Below are positions 13,598 to 24,003 of a stretch of 64,000 nt of DNA, piece by piece (the stretch's first letter is position 1; each line of letters opens with the position of its first letter). The stretch lies in assembly GCA_032718475.1 (NCBI GenBank), contig JAUCBJ010004931.1:1-64000 (forward strand). Direction: 5' to 3'. The notes under the pieces were generated by a model. The model saw only the letters and a list, made by a program, of their open reading frames with translations. It was not told the DNA's origin and made no database searches. This DNA is from Nemertoderma westbladi (lineage: Eukaryota; Xenacoelomorpha; Nemertodermatida; Nemertodermatidae). Both the position numbers and the translations under genes were made by a program.

Positions 13598-14118
13598 ACG
13601 GATGAGTCCGGTAGCAACCTACGGGTCTCTGAACTATAGATCTAAGCCTAGCCTCCCATTGATTAATAAAAATTCCACACATTTCCAATTCCGAATTCCA
13701 AAAATTTCACATTTCTAAAGCCTACTTTATAGTGTTATAGAAATTAAATTCAGAATTTCATACAAGAAAAAATCATACATAATTATTGATTTTTTCATTG
13801 ATCAATTACACGAGATTATGAATTTAAGCTTCTGGTTTTAACACTTGAATTTGTTCAAAATTACATTTCACTGTATGTAACTGGCAATTTGAAAATCTAT
13901 CGTAATGTGATAATAACGTGTATTATATTAATATTATATCTAATACATAATTAAAATGTATACATAATTATTATATGTAATATTGATTAATCATAAGTAA
14001 TGTATTAATTGTGAGTTAATACAATATAATTTTGTCAATATTAAATGGCAAAGTTGTCTTCGGCCGTTAGGCCAGGGAAAACATTACGCACAAAGTCTGA
14101 CGACTTGTTTCCAGATAA
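13598..14118. other. AT-rich non-coding spacer
   Basis: No coding signal. The sequence is AT-rich with short ATTATAT repeats around 13910-14040. Confidence 0.5.
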
Positions 14119-14621
14119 GTGGGCGTTCATAAAGTATGTCACGCACTAGGGGAGGGGGGGGGGGGTGGGTAGAGCTTTCGTGACATTTTGTGACAGGTGG
14201 TAGGGGGGTGTCGACCTTTGTGACGGTCACGGCGATGTTCTACGGTATGCTTTAATGTTAGAGTGTCTTTGACTAACACATTTGTAGATGAGTGGGAAAC
14301 TTAAACAATAAATTCAATAACATTGAATTTAATCCCTAACATTAACAGGACACCCCTGTCTAGTCTGCCTTTTACATGTACAGTATTGTAGTTTGAAGCT
14401 GCTAAAGTATGTATAGGCTTTTAGTAAGAACTACTTCAGTCAAAATGTTTCACTTTCTATTGTGCTTTCTAACTGTTATTAAATTACTGAAATAAAATAT
14501 TTTTCGTCTGGGGGGGGGGGGGGGGGTTATAAATTTACGAAAATAGGTTTTTGTGACAGAAGGGGGGGGGGGGGGGGTCAAAAAATGGAAAATTTGCGTG
14601 ACATACTTTATGAACGCCACC
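14119..14621. mobile_element. Harbinger-like MITE
   Basis: Perfect 24-bp terminal inverted repeats containing GGCGTTCATAAAGTATGTCA lie at 14122-14145 and 14595-14618. A possible TAA duplication flanks them (14116-14118 and 14622-14624). The interior is non-coding and contains three poly(G) tracts (14154-14165, 14510-14526, 14562-14577). A TAA or TTA duplication with G-rich ends fits PIF/Harbinger, but the superfamily is inferred because no transposase is present. Confidence 0.7.
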
Positions 14622-14639
14622 TAATTTCACCATATTTTT

Positions 14640-14835
14640 ATTCACCAGAGGATACTCCAGTACCCATTAAAGGACGCCCTTGAGAAATGCGTCCTAGCTC
14701 GTCCCTTTAAAGCGTTCGTCCTGAAACGAAAACTCTCCCGACCCCTTTGCGGGGATCGAACCCATGACCTCTGGAGAGATGTTAATTATAGGACTGGATT
14801 AACACTACACAAACTAAAAGGGCGGGAACAACATA
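14640..14835 (-). mobile_element. tRNA-derived SINE, minus strand
   Basis: The minus strand contains GGGTTCGATCCCC near 14752-14764, a good match to the RNA polymerase III B box. It is preceded by CCAGAGGTCAT and, about 45 bases upstream, by a degenerate A-box-like TAGTGTTAATCCAGT. The downstream body (AGTTTTCGTTTCAGGACGAA, AAAGGGACGAGC) is shared with the related copies at 43370-43540 and 56040-56200. This is not a functional tRNA: the acceptor stem and cloverleaf are absent. Confidence 0.65.
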
Positions 14836-15158
14836 AAAAATGTTAGATTTTTGCTTGATCAAATGTGGCGTCGAATGCTGGACATTGACATTGACATATA
14901 GATTATCTATCATTACTAATATCAATATTAATCATAACAACACATTTTGATGCTAACAAATACAATAGTATTTGTAATTTCTCTGAATGCTATTTTTAAT
15001 GCAACCACGGCGACAATAAACCGAGAGGATCATAGATTCGAGCTGAGTTTCAACAGAGTAAGTGCAATACAAACGACTGCAAGTATTTAAATTTATGCAA
15101 AAAAACCGTAAGTCAACAAAAGACTTGCGGTTTTTTGTCATCAGAATTTAATAAGGAT

Positions 15159-16041
15159 ATCTATGGTGGCACTGAAGGGCCAACAAAGAAATTTTTTTTG
15201 TCTGAAACAAGTCGTGCGCACGACTTGTTACATCAGAAACAAGTCGTGCCCACGACTTGTTTTAGCAAAACAAGTCGTGCGCACGAGTTGTTACATCAGA
15301 AACAAGTCGTGCGCACGACTTGTTACATCAGAAACAACTCGTGCGCACGACTTGTTTTGCTAAAACAAGTCGTGCGCACGACTTGTTACTTCAGAAACAA
15401 CTCGTGCGCACGACTTGTTTTGCTAAAACAACTCGTGCGCACGACTTGTTACATCAGAAACAACTGGTGCGCACGACTTGTTTTGCTAAAACAAGTCGTG
15501 GGCACGACTTGTTACTTCACAAACAACTCGTGCGCACGACTTGTTACATCAGAAACAACTCGTGCGCACGACTTGTTTTGCTAAAACAACTCGTGCGCAC
15601 GACTTGTTTTGCTAAAACAACTCGTGCGCACGAGTTGTTTTCCTAAAACAAGTCGTGCGCACGACTTGTCAGGAGCAGGTTACAGAGACGGGTATTTCTA
15701 ACCAAAACAATAAACTACGTACCACGTACAACACAGCAACAGGCAGACAGGCAGACAAAGCAACTCCCGAAATAAGCACTGAGTACAGGAGTACTATGAC
15801 TGTGGAAGGATGGTATGTTATCTTTTCAAATTTACCGCTAAAAGCCAAAATCAAATAATTCCATGTTTCCATGCTCCAAGTCGTGCGCACGAGTTGTTTC
15901 TGTAGTAACAAGTCGTGCGCACGAGTTGTTTTAGCAAAACAAGTCGTGCGCACGAGTTGTTTCTGATGTAACAAGTCGTGCGCACGACTTGATTTAGCAA
16001 AAAAAAAAATTCGTTGTTGGCCCTTCAGTGCCACCATAGAT
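15159..16041. mobile_element. palindrome-array foldback element
   Basis: Terminal inverted repeats of about 28 bp start ATCTATGGTGGCACTGAAGG (15159) and end in its complement (16041). Inside are 15 copies (15206-15670) and 4 copies (15882-15995) of the palindrome AAGTCGTGCGCACGACTT or one-base variants (CTCG for GTCG on one side), repeated about every 32 bp. Spacers alternate between an ACATCAGA type and a TTGCTAA type and are reversed in the second array, so the whole unit folds back. The unique centre (15671-15870) holds a copy of a dispersed motif. No transposase is present. Open frames through it are artefacts. Confidence 0.8.
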
Positions 16042-16384
16042 TTCACATCTGGAAATGGTTTTGCGAGATCTGTTGTATGCATTTTCAATAATTACCAGAA
16101 GTAGCTCCGATGAGAGAAAGCTTGTCATTAAACTATTGTTATTAATTCCATTAGTCACCTGAGGTCAACCCACCCTAACCTAACTGTTTAATATGAGAAT
16201 GCCTTCTTAGGTTGTTTCAAGTTATCACTTTCTACCGGTCTGACCATCAAGATGTAAATTTAGACAGAGCCAGATAAGATAATAGCAATTGTCTGGAATA
16301 TGTGATTATTTGACGTTAATTAACGTTAAGGTAATTAAGCGTTAATTATTATAATTATGTTTTTATCACTGTCAGTTGTTTGTA

Positions 16385-16680
16385 ATTTTTTAACGTTAAA
16401 CATACAATATATTTTGACGATCCAAACTGATTGTCAGTAATATGTCATTTTTTAACGTTAATCATACAATATATTTTGACGATCCAAACTGATTGTCAGT
16501 AATATGTCATTTTTTAACGTTAAACATACAATATATTTTGACGATCCAAACTGATTGTCAGTAATGTCATTTTTTAACGTTAAACATACAATATATTTTG
16601 ACGATCCAAACTGATTGTCAGTAATATGTCATTTTTTAACGTTAAACATACAATATATTTTGACGATCAAAATACCTACC
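16385..16680. repeat. 63-bp tandem repeat, about 4.6 copies
   Basis: A 63-bp unit containing TTTTTTAACGTTAAACATAC and CGATCCAAACTGATTGTCAG is repeated about 4.6 times. One copy lacks TAT (60 bp). It forms part of the ACGTTAA-rich right end of the 11732-16835 element. Confidence 0.9.
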
Positions 16681-16835
16681 GTTTAAAATTAACGTTAATT
16701 TGCGTTAATTTTTAACGTTAAAAGGGCGGCCAAACTAACGTTATTTATATGTATTATTAACGTTAATAATTAACGTTGGCATTGTCAGAAAATAACGTAT
16801 ATTAATGCATTATTAACGTTAAATTGTTTGCAGGG

Positions 16836-17349
16836 AAGTGAATTAAAAATTTTGTGTTCAAACTGAAAATTGCTGGTTACTTGGTTTTTTAATTTTTTTG
16901 CCTATTTTTTTATGATTGTATATCGATCGCATTCCTCTTCAACCAACTCTGTCGTCATAGTTTGGGAACAATATACAGTATAATGAATTCCTCATGATTC
17001 TGACTGAATCAGGATGGTCCTTTAGAAATTAAAACAGATTGATTAAGTTAAATAAGTAATCCATTTCTTAGTATCAATAAATAACAGATATGGGGGGGAG
17101 GGGGTGGACTCTGGACGCAATCAAAATTCATCCTCATATAACCGGTTTTATTGAATTTAGTTTATTGTTTTTGGTTAGAATATCATTCCACTGTAACCTG
17201 CTCCTTTCCATAAATTTATATTGAGACGAAGTATTAATACGGTACAAAACTAATATAGAAATATCACACTGTGCCCCAAAAATACACATGGTCTTAAGGT
17301 TTCTAATCAGGAAATCCAATTGCAATGTTGTAAGTGATGGAACACAACC
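16836..17349. other. non-coding spacer with a dispersed-repeat copy
   Basis: No gene. The stretch 17095-17245 is a plus-strand copy of the dispersed family also seen at 8885-9110 and, inverted, at 31700-31850, including CACTGTAACCTGCTCCTTTCC. Confidence 0.5.
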
Positions 17350-17811
17350 CAATAATGGCCTGTAGTTCCAGGCAGAGGCTGCGATTTAGTTTTTTCCTCA
17401 ACTAATAATTTAAACTCCGAAATGCTTGCAGCAGATGCCGTTGATATCTTTTGTCTCTTAAGTAAATGAGTTATAGGAATGGCAGATTTAATCGCTTTGA
17501 GTTTCAACATTTTTGAGGCACCCCAATAGGACTTCATCTCTGTACAATATGCGCCTTTTCCTCGGACCGACATAACAGCCAAAACAGTAGGGCGATACAG
17601 TGTTTACAGCCCCCTGCGCAGCCAATACAATCCATGCATGTTATTGCAACAATCTCGCTAGTTTCTTCATTCATTTTGAGTGATACCTGGTACGGTTTCT
17701 CACGAATGCGATGTTCCGCCGTGATGTTGCAATGTATTAAAAATTGCGGAGAATCTCTCTTTATCTGAATGCGTCCAATGGCATCCTTGGCATGCAATGT
17801 ACTCGAAGACC
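17350..17811 (-). pseudogene. SWIM-type zinc-finger protein exon, frameshifted
   Basis: The minus-strand translation shows a SWIM-like zinc-binding pattern, ITCMDCIGCAGGCKHCIALLF, in which Cys-x-Cys spacing is followed by GCKHC, near 17590-17650. Upstream residues (AKDAIGRIQIK...FLIHCNITA) fit one exon beginning after the minus-strand acceptor TGCTTTAG at about 17812. Downstream, TEMKSYWGASKM continues the family pattern only in another frame, so there is a frameshift near 17570. SWIM domains bind DNA or protein, and in invertebrates such proteins are often repeat-associated. No further exons were found nearby; it is probably a fragment. Confidence 0.6.
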
Positions 17812-17965
17812 TAAAGCAGTTTAAAAAATTAAAGAACAAATTAAAAATATATATCCTACCCTGCCCTATCTGCCGTGCAAATATAATTTTTAAATAATAT
17901 ACCATTCTGCCGGTTGAGTTATAGTTCATATCCGTACCTGTGGTATATTCGTATTGCAAAAATAA

Positions 17966-18112
17966 AATTGTAACCTATGTTATTGAGTTATCGTTTATTG
18001 TTTTGGTTAGAAAAGCCCGTCACTGTAACCTGCTCCTTGCCTTTAATTAAGAAATATCTAGTTTTGTTTATTGATTTGTTTAGAAAAAACCGCCACTGTA
18101 ACCTGCTCCGTT
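17966..18112 (+). repeat. two copies of a short dispersed repeat
   Basis: Two adjacent copies share TTTATTG-TTTGGTTAGAAAA followed by CACTGTAACCTGCTCC (17975-18034 and 18062-18107). The first is almost the same as the last 60 bases of the window (63940-64000). Related copies occur at 9010-9060, 15668-15716 (reverse), 17155-17210 and 31790-31850 (reverse). Confidence 0.75.
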
Positions 18113-18888
18113 TGCCACAGATACGCAAATGAACGATAACCGCCAGTAGGCTTTAAATAAAAAATTACCAAATTAATGCTTATCGTTTTAATATTTCTAA
18201 ATTCAGGGCTGTCATACCGGTCCAGTCAACACGTAATGTACGATGCTGCCATAATTGATCTCTGGTAAATTACGACTGTCGGATTTTGTATATCCCATAA
18301 GCGGTAAGGCTATAGTTTTGAGTTCGTGTAAGAGTGGTACAGCAGTACATTTACTCAACTTGCTCTAATGAACTTAGTAACAATACGGCAATGCAATAGA
18401 TGGATAGGCCTGAGTTGCATAGCATAGGCAGATAGGGGGTCAAGCGGTCATCTACCAAGTTTACAAAATTGCAAACAGTATTTTATCAATGTTTATGATC
18501 ATGAATTTTAGTAATTGTTGTCTTAAAAGACGCGCAAGACTCTCAGCTTTCAATTGATATAAGCTATGTTTGAAATGATTGCGATTAAATGTGTATTTAA
18601 ATGGATCTAAAATCACCCTCCAATAAGAAACCAATGTAATAAATTATCTGAGCACTGCGTAATGATGTCAAAACTGTAACAGATCTTCAACATTGGCTTC
18701 CCGGGCTTAATTAAACCCGCCATTTCGAGCCTTTCCACGTGTTTTTAGTGGTTTTACAAAAAACACTCCCTGCCACTCGATTCAGGGCACCTTGTTACCT
18801 CTTATTCCATTGTTTCTAGCCCAAAATTTTTTTCGACCAAACCTATTTTGGAATAAAACTAAAATACATACTTGTTGCAAAGTACTTT
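18113..18888. other. no recognisable feature
   Basis: I see no coding frame, repeat or structured RNA that can be supported in this stretch. Confidence 0.4.
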
Positions 18889-19273
18889 GGGGCCGTCCAA
18901 GTATGACGTCTGCGCTTTTTCCCAAAATGTTGACCCACTCCCTCCCCTAAATCAGATGTCATCAGATAGGCGTTGACGCTCCCCCCCCCCCTCCCCTAAA
19001 TCAGATTAAAAAAAATTTCGCGTCCTAATCACTGAAACATGGTGACTGGTAACTGAAACAGAAGGTCGTGCTACGGGCCTTCGGGGACTTCGAACAATTA
19101 AAATAGGCAAGCTATTTATTTACTCTTCTGCTATATCTCTTCTAGCACCTATAAATGAACATGCTGACGTCAGATTTTGGCTGACCCCCTCCCATCCCCT
19201 CATCAGTACGTCATCAGATTTTCCCAACCCCCCCCCCCCCCCTAAAGTGCTGACGTCATACTTGGACGGCCCC
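18889..19273. mobile_element. MITE with GGGGCCGTCCAAGTATGACG ends
   Basis: Perfect 22-bp terminal inverted repeats starting GGGGCCGTCCAAGTATGACG lie at 18889-18910 and 19252-19273. A possible 3-bp TTT duplication flanks them (18886-18888 and 19274-19276). The interior is 340 bp, non-coding, with repeated CCCTCCCCTAAATCAGA and a poly(C) run. The three-base duplication and G-rich ends suggest PIF/Harbinger, without transposase proof. Confidence 0.75.
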
Positions 19274-19485
19274 TTTACAGTGTTCTGATCCTCGTGGCTT
19301 TATTTTCACTCACTCACTAACGTTCGTTCATGTAACAAAGCCATCGCATTGATCATCACACTGTAAAGTGCTACTTTACACACAAGTATGTAAATAGTTA
19401 TTATTCTTAAATTCTCTCGAATATACCCCAAAATTAAGAGAAAAAGTTCTACTTTTCCCATGTAATAAATAATAATTATTACAGG

Positions 19486-19958
19486 AACCTATGTTTCAGC
19501 TGCTACTTGCCAGAAAAGATGGAAAACAATACGCGATCACAATTTAAAATATACTAGAAAGATAAAGGAGAGATACCATAAACCAGGATTGTATGGCGGA
19601 ACACCACCAACTTTCAAGTTTGCCCAGCAATTGTCATTCCTTGATAAATAATTGGAGCCCCGACCAACATCTTGGAATGTGTCATTGCCGAATGTGTCTT
19701 TTCCATTACATGTGTTGTATAGAGACAATGACAGTGATAATGACAGCACTATTAGTTGCTCAAGTAGTCAAATACCCACTGACCGAATTCCACCTGGGCC
19801 ACCACTTAAGGAGGGGTAAACGCAGTATGGATAACTTCAAGGCTTCAATTTTGGATATTTATAAACAAAAAAACGGCTCGACCAACGATGGCGACTATGC
19901 TTTCGGTCAGATGTTGGTCCATGACCTCGGGAATGTAATGAACACAAGAAAATGAAAT
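19486..19958 (+). pseudogene. MADF/BESS-type DNA-binding protein remnant
   Basis: After an acceptor-like TTATTACAG ending at 19485, the frame reads CQKRWKTIRDHNLKYTRKIK, matching the second half of a MADF (Adf-1/Myb-SANT-like) domain. It runs through a linker to a TAA near 19648 and continues to another stop near 19818. In another frame, 19830-19955 reads YAFGQMLVHDLGNV, like the C-terminal BESS/dimerisation part of such proteins. The in-frame stop and the frameshift make it a pseudogene or an isolated dead exon. MADF proteins are either transcription regulators or the second protein of Harbinger transposons; the latter is possible next to the MITE at 18889-19273. Confidence 0.55.
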
Positions 19959-20235
19959 TAAAGATGGTTATAATGAACGTCATCTATCAGGCTACCAGAG
20001 TCGGTCACAGGACCCCGGCCCCTTTGAGAACCAGTTAATCCCGCTTGCAACAAATACAGGATGGCTAACCCTGCAACACTTATTTGATGCATTAACTATA
20101 ACTACTGTATAATGGACTATCTTGTTATCTTGTTCCTTCCGGTAATGTTTCATTATGCAGATTTACTTTTCTTATTTGATGTCAATTAAACAATTCCAAT
20201 TTCAATTTCAATGTACCGGCACCGAATGCCATCAT

Positions 20236-20337
20236 GTACGTGCGTGGGCGAGCGAGACGGGGGTATAACCAGGCGCAACCCCAACTTACGTGTGTGGGGA
20301 GCGAGACGGGGGTATAACCAGGCGCAACCCCAACTTA
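20236..20337 (+). repeat. tandem duplication of about 51 bp
   Basis: Two near-identical units contain GAGCGAGACGGGGGTATAAC and CAGGCGCAACCCCAACTTA. The surrounding 19960-20690 has no other supportable feature. Confidence 0.85.
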
Positions 20338-20689
20338 ATACTACAGCAGATGTAGATACAATTGTATGGATGTGAATTGGACGATATTAGGATATGGCTT
20401 ATACTCTGTATTTATGTATTTGAAATGCCAATTAAATACAGTAGTTATCGGTAAATTTTACTACCCATTTAGTACTGTAGTGAGTGTTTTGAATAAAGGT
20501 TTAGATCACCATTAGTTCACTGGAGTCCTACTTTATTCTGAAAATATTTCGGTTTACTTACCGTAAACAAAGTCCAAGCCTCTAATCAACCTTCGAAATG
20601 TATTTTCTTACATGCTCGGATGGAGAAATGTGGGGCTCCAGTAATACATCCAGTTGGTCAAATTGGGCGCAGGTAACTCTACTCCGCTT

Positions 20690-22895
20690 TATTGTGGCCA
20701 AGGTAAGACTTAGTCTGCGTGCTAGCAGAACAACGAAATCTGCCTTGCCGCGGCATGACTGGTCCTCTCTGTTGTAACAGCCAAGTGTGAGATCCAGCTT
20801 CACACTACAGCTGAGCAACAGGTATGAGGTTCTTGCCTCTGAGGCGGCAGATCACTGTGAGGGCTATACTGCCTTCACAGAGGCAGTTAAGTTAGCAGCT
20901 GCAGAAACAGTTCCTGTATACCCTCGAAACAGGAAACGGGCCCCCTGGACTGACAACAAAATTCAGAAGTGCCGAAATGACCTCTACAAGGCGCAGAAAG
21001 AGTCCCGACTCAAACAGACTACAGCGGCCAAGAATGCAGTTAAGGCTGCATCTAAGTCCCTGAACAGGCAGTACTCTGTTAATCTACAGGAGCTAATAAA
21101 CCAACAGGTTCATGCCATCAATGATGCTGACGACAGCAGGCAATCATCCCAGGCATGGAGATCGATCAACTTGCTTGCTGGTCGAAAAAGCCAACCAACC
21201 ACCAAGGTTAAGGCTGAATCACCAGCCGATCGCCTCAATGGTTGGAAGGTCCACTTTGAAAAGCTCCTCAATAATGACAGGGTATTGCCTGATAACTTTA
21301 TAGAAGTAAAAGTGTCGGAGTCTGTACTCCCAGATATTCCCATTGGTGATATCTCCTTTGCAGAAGTGAAGGCTGCTGCAAAGAGCATTAAGACCAATCG
21401 TGCCAGTGAAGTAGATGGTATTCCCCCTGAGGTCTTTAAAATACCTGAGTGTTTAAAGCTCATCTATCCCATCATAGTAGACATGTACCGTACAACAAGA
21501 ATCCCACAAGAAATGAAAACAAATAAGTTGGTGCCAGTTCCCAAGAAGGGCAACCTAACACTCTATGGTTCTTTTCGGGGAATCTCATTGATCTCGATTG
21601 CTGCAAAGCTATACAATAGAATTCTATTAAATCGCATCAGGGATCCCATTGAGAGACTGCTCCGTGGAAATCAGAATGGGTTCCGTAAAGGTCGTGGTAC
21701 CATGGAGCCCATTTTGGCACTTAGAAGGATAATTGAAGAGTTATCAAAAATGAAAGACAGGCATATGGCTGTTATCTTTGTTGACTTCTTCAAGGCCTTT
21801 GATTCAGTCTCTCGCTCACGTATGTTCATCATACTTTCATTATATGGGATTACTGATGAAATTATTGCAGCAATCAGATCAGTATACGATGGTTCGACAA
21901 CATTTGTGTCTACTGTTGACGGTGACACAGAACCATTTGAAGTGTTATGGGGCGTCCTCCCCCACCTTGCACCATTCTTGTTCATAATTGTTGTTGACTA
22001 TGTTCTACGCATGTCCTTAGATCATCATAATGATGATGGGGTGATGATAACTCCACCTACTGGCTCCAGATGTCGAGGAAATCCTGCCAAGTACCTAACT
22101 AATCTAGTCTTTGCTGATGACTTAGGAGTACTCTCAGAATTACTAGAGGGAGCCCAACGGCTCCTCAGCTCATTAGAACATGCTGCTTCTAGTGTTGGTC
22201 TTTTTATTAACCTCAGAAAGACCAAAATTTTGACAGTTAACTTTGAAAGTCCTCAGCAAGTCTCTGATCAGATGAGCATAAGCTCAAAAGATGGTATGCT
22301 TGAGCATGTGGATGACTTCTGTTACCTGGGATCATGGATCCGGAAATCAGGTGAGGACCTTCGAATACGTAAGGGAAAGGCATGGGCAGCCTTGAATAGG
22401 CTTTCCAGGATTTGGAAGTCACCGAGAATTAATCGGAAACTTAAGGTCCGATTATTTAGAGCAGCAGTAGTTCCAGTACTCCTCTATGGGAGTCCATGCT
22501 GGGCTCTAATTGCTAAGGAAACCAAATCTCTGGATGGCACATTCACAAGAATGCAACGCCGGGTTCATTGTGACAATGAACCCGGCAATGCACACATCTC
22601 CAACCAGACACTATATAACATTGGAGGTGTCTCATTGGTTCCCCCAAGCTTGACACTAGAACAAAATCGCCTCCGCTTTGCAGGACATTGCTTTCGCCGT
22701 GAGGACCAGCCAGTGCATAATCTTGTACTTTGGCAGCATCATGGAGTGAATAAGCATGGTGGACAGCCCATGACTTTCTTGAGACGCATCTTAAAGGACA
22801 CTGGCCTTGAAGATGCGGATGATCTAGCAAATGTCATGGGTGATAGGGAGTTGTGGCGGTGCAATTTTGTCAATAAGCCGGCACAGCATTCTTAA
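20690..22895 (+). pseudogene. RTE-like LINE (family 1), 5'-truncated, reverse transcriptase
   Basis: A 702-codon open frame starts at 20787. The homologous frame extends upstream (RLSLRASR near 20705, the linker after an apurinic endonuclease domain) across an in-frame TAA near 20775, so the ATG at 20787 is not the true start. It encodes a LINE reverse transcriptase: PKKGNLTLYGSFRGISLI, NGFRKGRGT, VIFVDFFKAFDSVSR (motif A), FADD (22110-22121), the C-terminal block YLGSWIRKSGED and FAGHCFRREDQ. The block before FADD reads GVLPHLAPFLF where relatives have GVLQGDTLAPFLF: residues are lost and changed, which probably inactivates it. The endonuclease domain is missing. This is a 5'-truncated LINE copy. 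Confidence 0.85.
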
Positions 22896-24000
22896 AAAGG
22901 CAGCTGCAATGCAGCATGCCGATCCTAGTAGTCACCCCACCACCTAGCACATGCATCACCTTCTTGGTTTTAACGGGTTAGTGTAACCTGTCAAACTGTG
23001 CCTATCCATTTAAACAATCGGTCTACCAAGGCAGTGAATGCTGTACAGGTATCACAGGTACTATCGAGAGTCCAACACAGTATATGTTGGCTGTGGGAAT
23101 GCGTCAGGGGTACTTCCAGGACCCAGTTGGTGAAAGAAGCGCGGTATTCTGGTATTGTATGTAGTACAGAGACGTTATATTAGGTACCCTAGATGATGAC
23201 ACCATCGGTCTTTGTTTGCCGGGCTTTTCACCTGCCAATTCTGGTAATTCTCCTCCCGTAGCAAGTGGTAGAGAATCCTGGCATCACCATGGCTCGTTTC
23301 CACGTTTACTTCTACTACTACAGGATAATCAACCTGTGCATTTAAATTACTCTGCTAGCATAACAACAAATTTATCAGCATGTTGTATTGCATTAAGAAT
23401 GCTAAGCCGGATATCGACAAAATTGCACCGCCACAGCATCATCTGCATCTGTAAGGCCAGTGACCTTTAATAAAATCGAGTAAGAAAAGCAGCCAAACAT
23501 AGGATTTGAAGTTCTCCTATAATAATCTATAACCCCAGTAGTGGCCCAAGTGCAGTGAGCATTAAGAATGCTAAGCAGGCTTAGCATTATTAATGCACAA
23601 TAAGCATCACCAACTCAAATAGCTTAATTCTCAGAAACAACAATACTATTGCCCCCAGTAAGATTATATTAATGATAAAGGGGGAATTGGTATGTTCAAA
23701 AATGTAGTATGCCGCCATATTGCTAAGTTCACATATTGTTTTACAGGTACCACCAATAATGGGAGATGAATTAATGGTTAACTGAAAAATCACAATAGTG
23801 TTTATAGTTCTGAGTATATGTGTTTATGTGTTTATGGTTGAATCTGAGTTGTATTAAAATAAAATAAAGGAAAAGAATTATAGAAATTAATATTTTTATT
23901 TGCAATATGTAATATGTATCATTGAAAACATTTCACAAATCCTCTATACCGCATTCGAAAGTCATTGCAGCATTAATGAGAGTACATATTCAATTACAGG
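22896..24000. other. spacer; LINE 3' end and minus-strand poly(A) signal of SLC6
   Basis: The first part probably includes the LINE 3' end. GCATTAAGAATGCTAAGC occurs twice (near 23391 and 23559). TTTATT at 23895-23900 is AATAAA on the minus strand, about 104 bases past the SLC6 stop, and is a plausible polyadenylation signal. No other gene is supported. Confidence 0.5.
23895..23900 (-). promoter_or_regulatory. candidate poly(A) signal AATAAA for SLC6
   Basis: AATAAA on the minus strand, 104 bases downstream of the SLC6 stop codon. Position and sequence fit a polyadenylation signal; no transcript evidence is available. Confidence 0.45.
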
Positions 24001-24003
24001 TGA

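Larger units (their letters stand above)
11732..16835. mobile_element. probable large non-autonomous DNA element with ACGTTAA-rich ends
   Basis: The outermost bases are an inverted pair: CCCTGCAAAC at 11732-11741 and GTTTGCAGGG at 16826-16835. Inside each end, AACGTT, TTAACGTTAA and close variants are packed (11748-12040 and 16310-16825), resembling the subterminal transposase-binding repeats of some cut-and-paste elements. No transposase is seen between them. The interior holds a 31-bp array, a MITE, a SINE and a palindromic foldback. I could not find a convincing target-site duplication, so the boundaries and superfamily are inferred. Confidence 0.55.

Noticed and set aside
13590-13620. Hammerhead ribozyme core (GGATGAGTCCGG next to GAAAC)
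   Set aside because: The CUGAUGA box has a mismatch and the following GAAAC strand and stem II complement are absent.
14745-14790. tRNA gene
   Set aside because: A good B box but no acceptor or anticodon stem; fits a SINE.
15099-15136. Rho-independent terminator look-alike (ACCGTAAGTC / GACTTGCGGTTTTTT)
   Set aside because: The window is eukaryotic, so a bacterial terminator is not meaningful; it is just a hairpin beside the foldback element.
15135-15646. Open frames with CARLV/RTTC repeats
   Set aside because: Translations of the palindrome array, not protein genes.
15206-15670. CRISPR-like palindromic repeats with spacers
   Set aside because: Spacers are only about 8 bases and of two recurring types; terminal inverted repeats show it is a foldback element.
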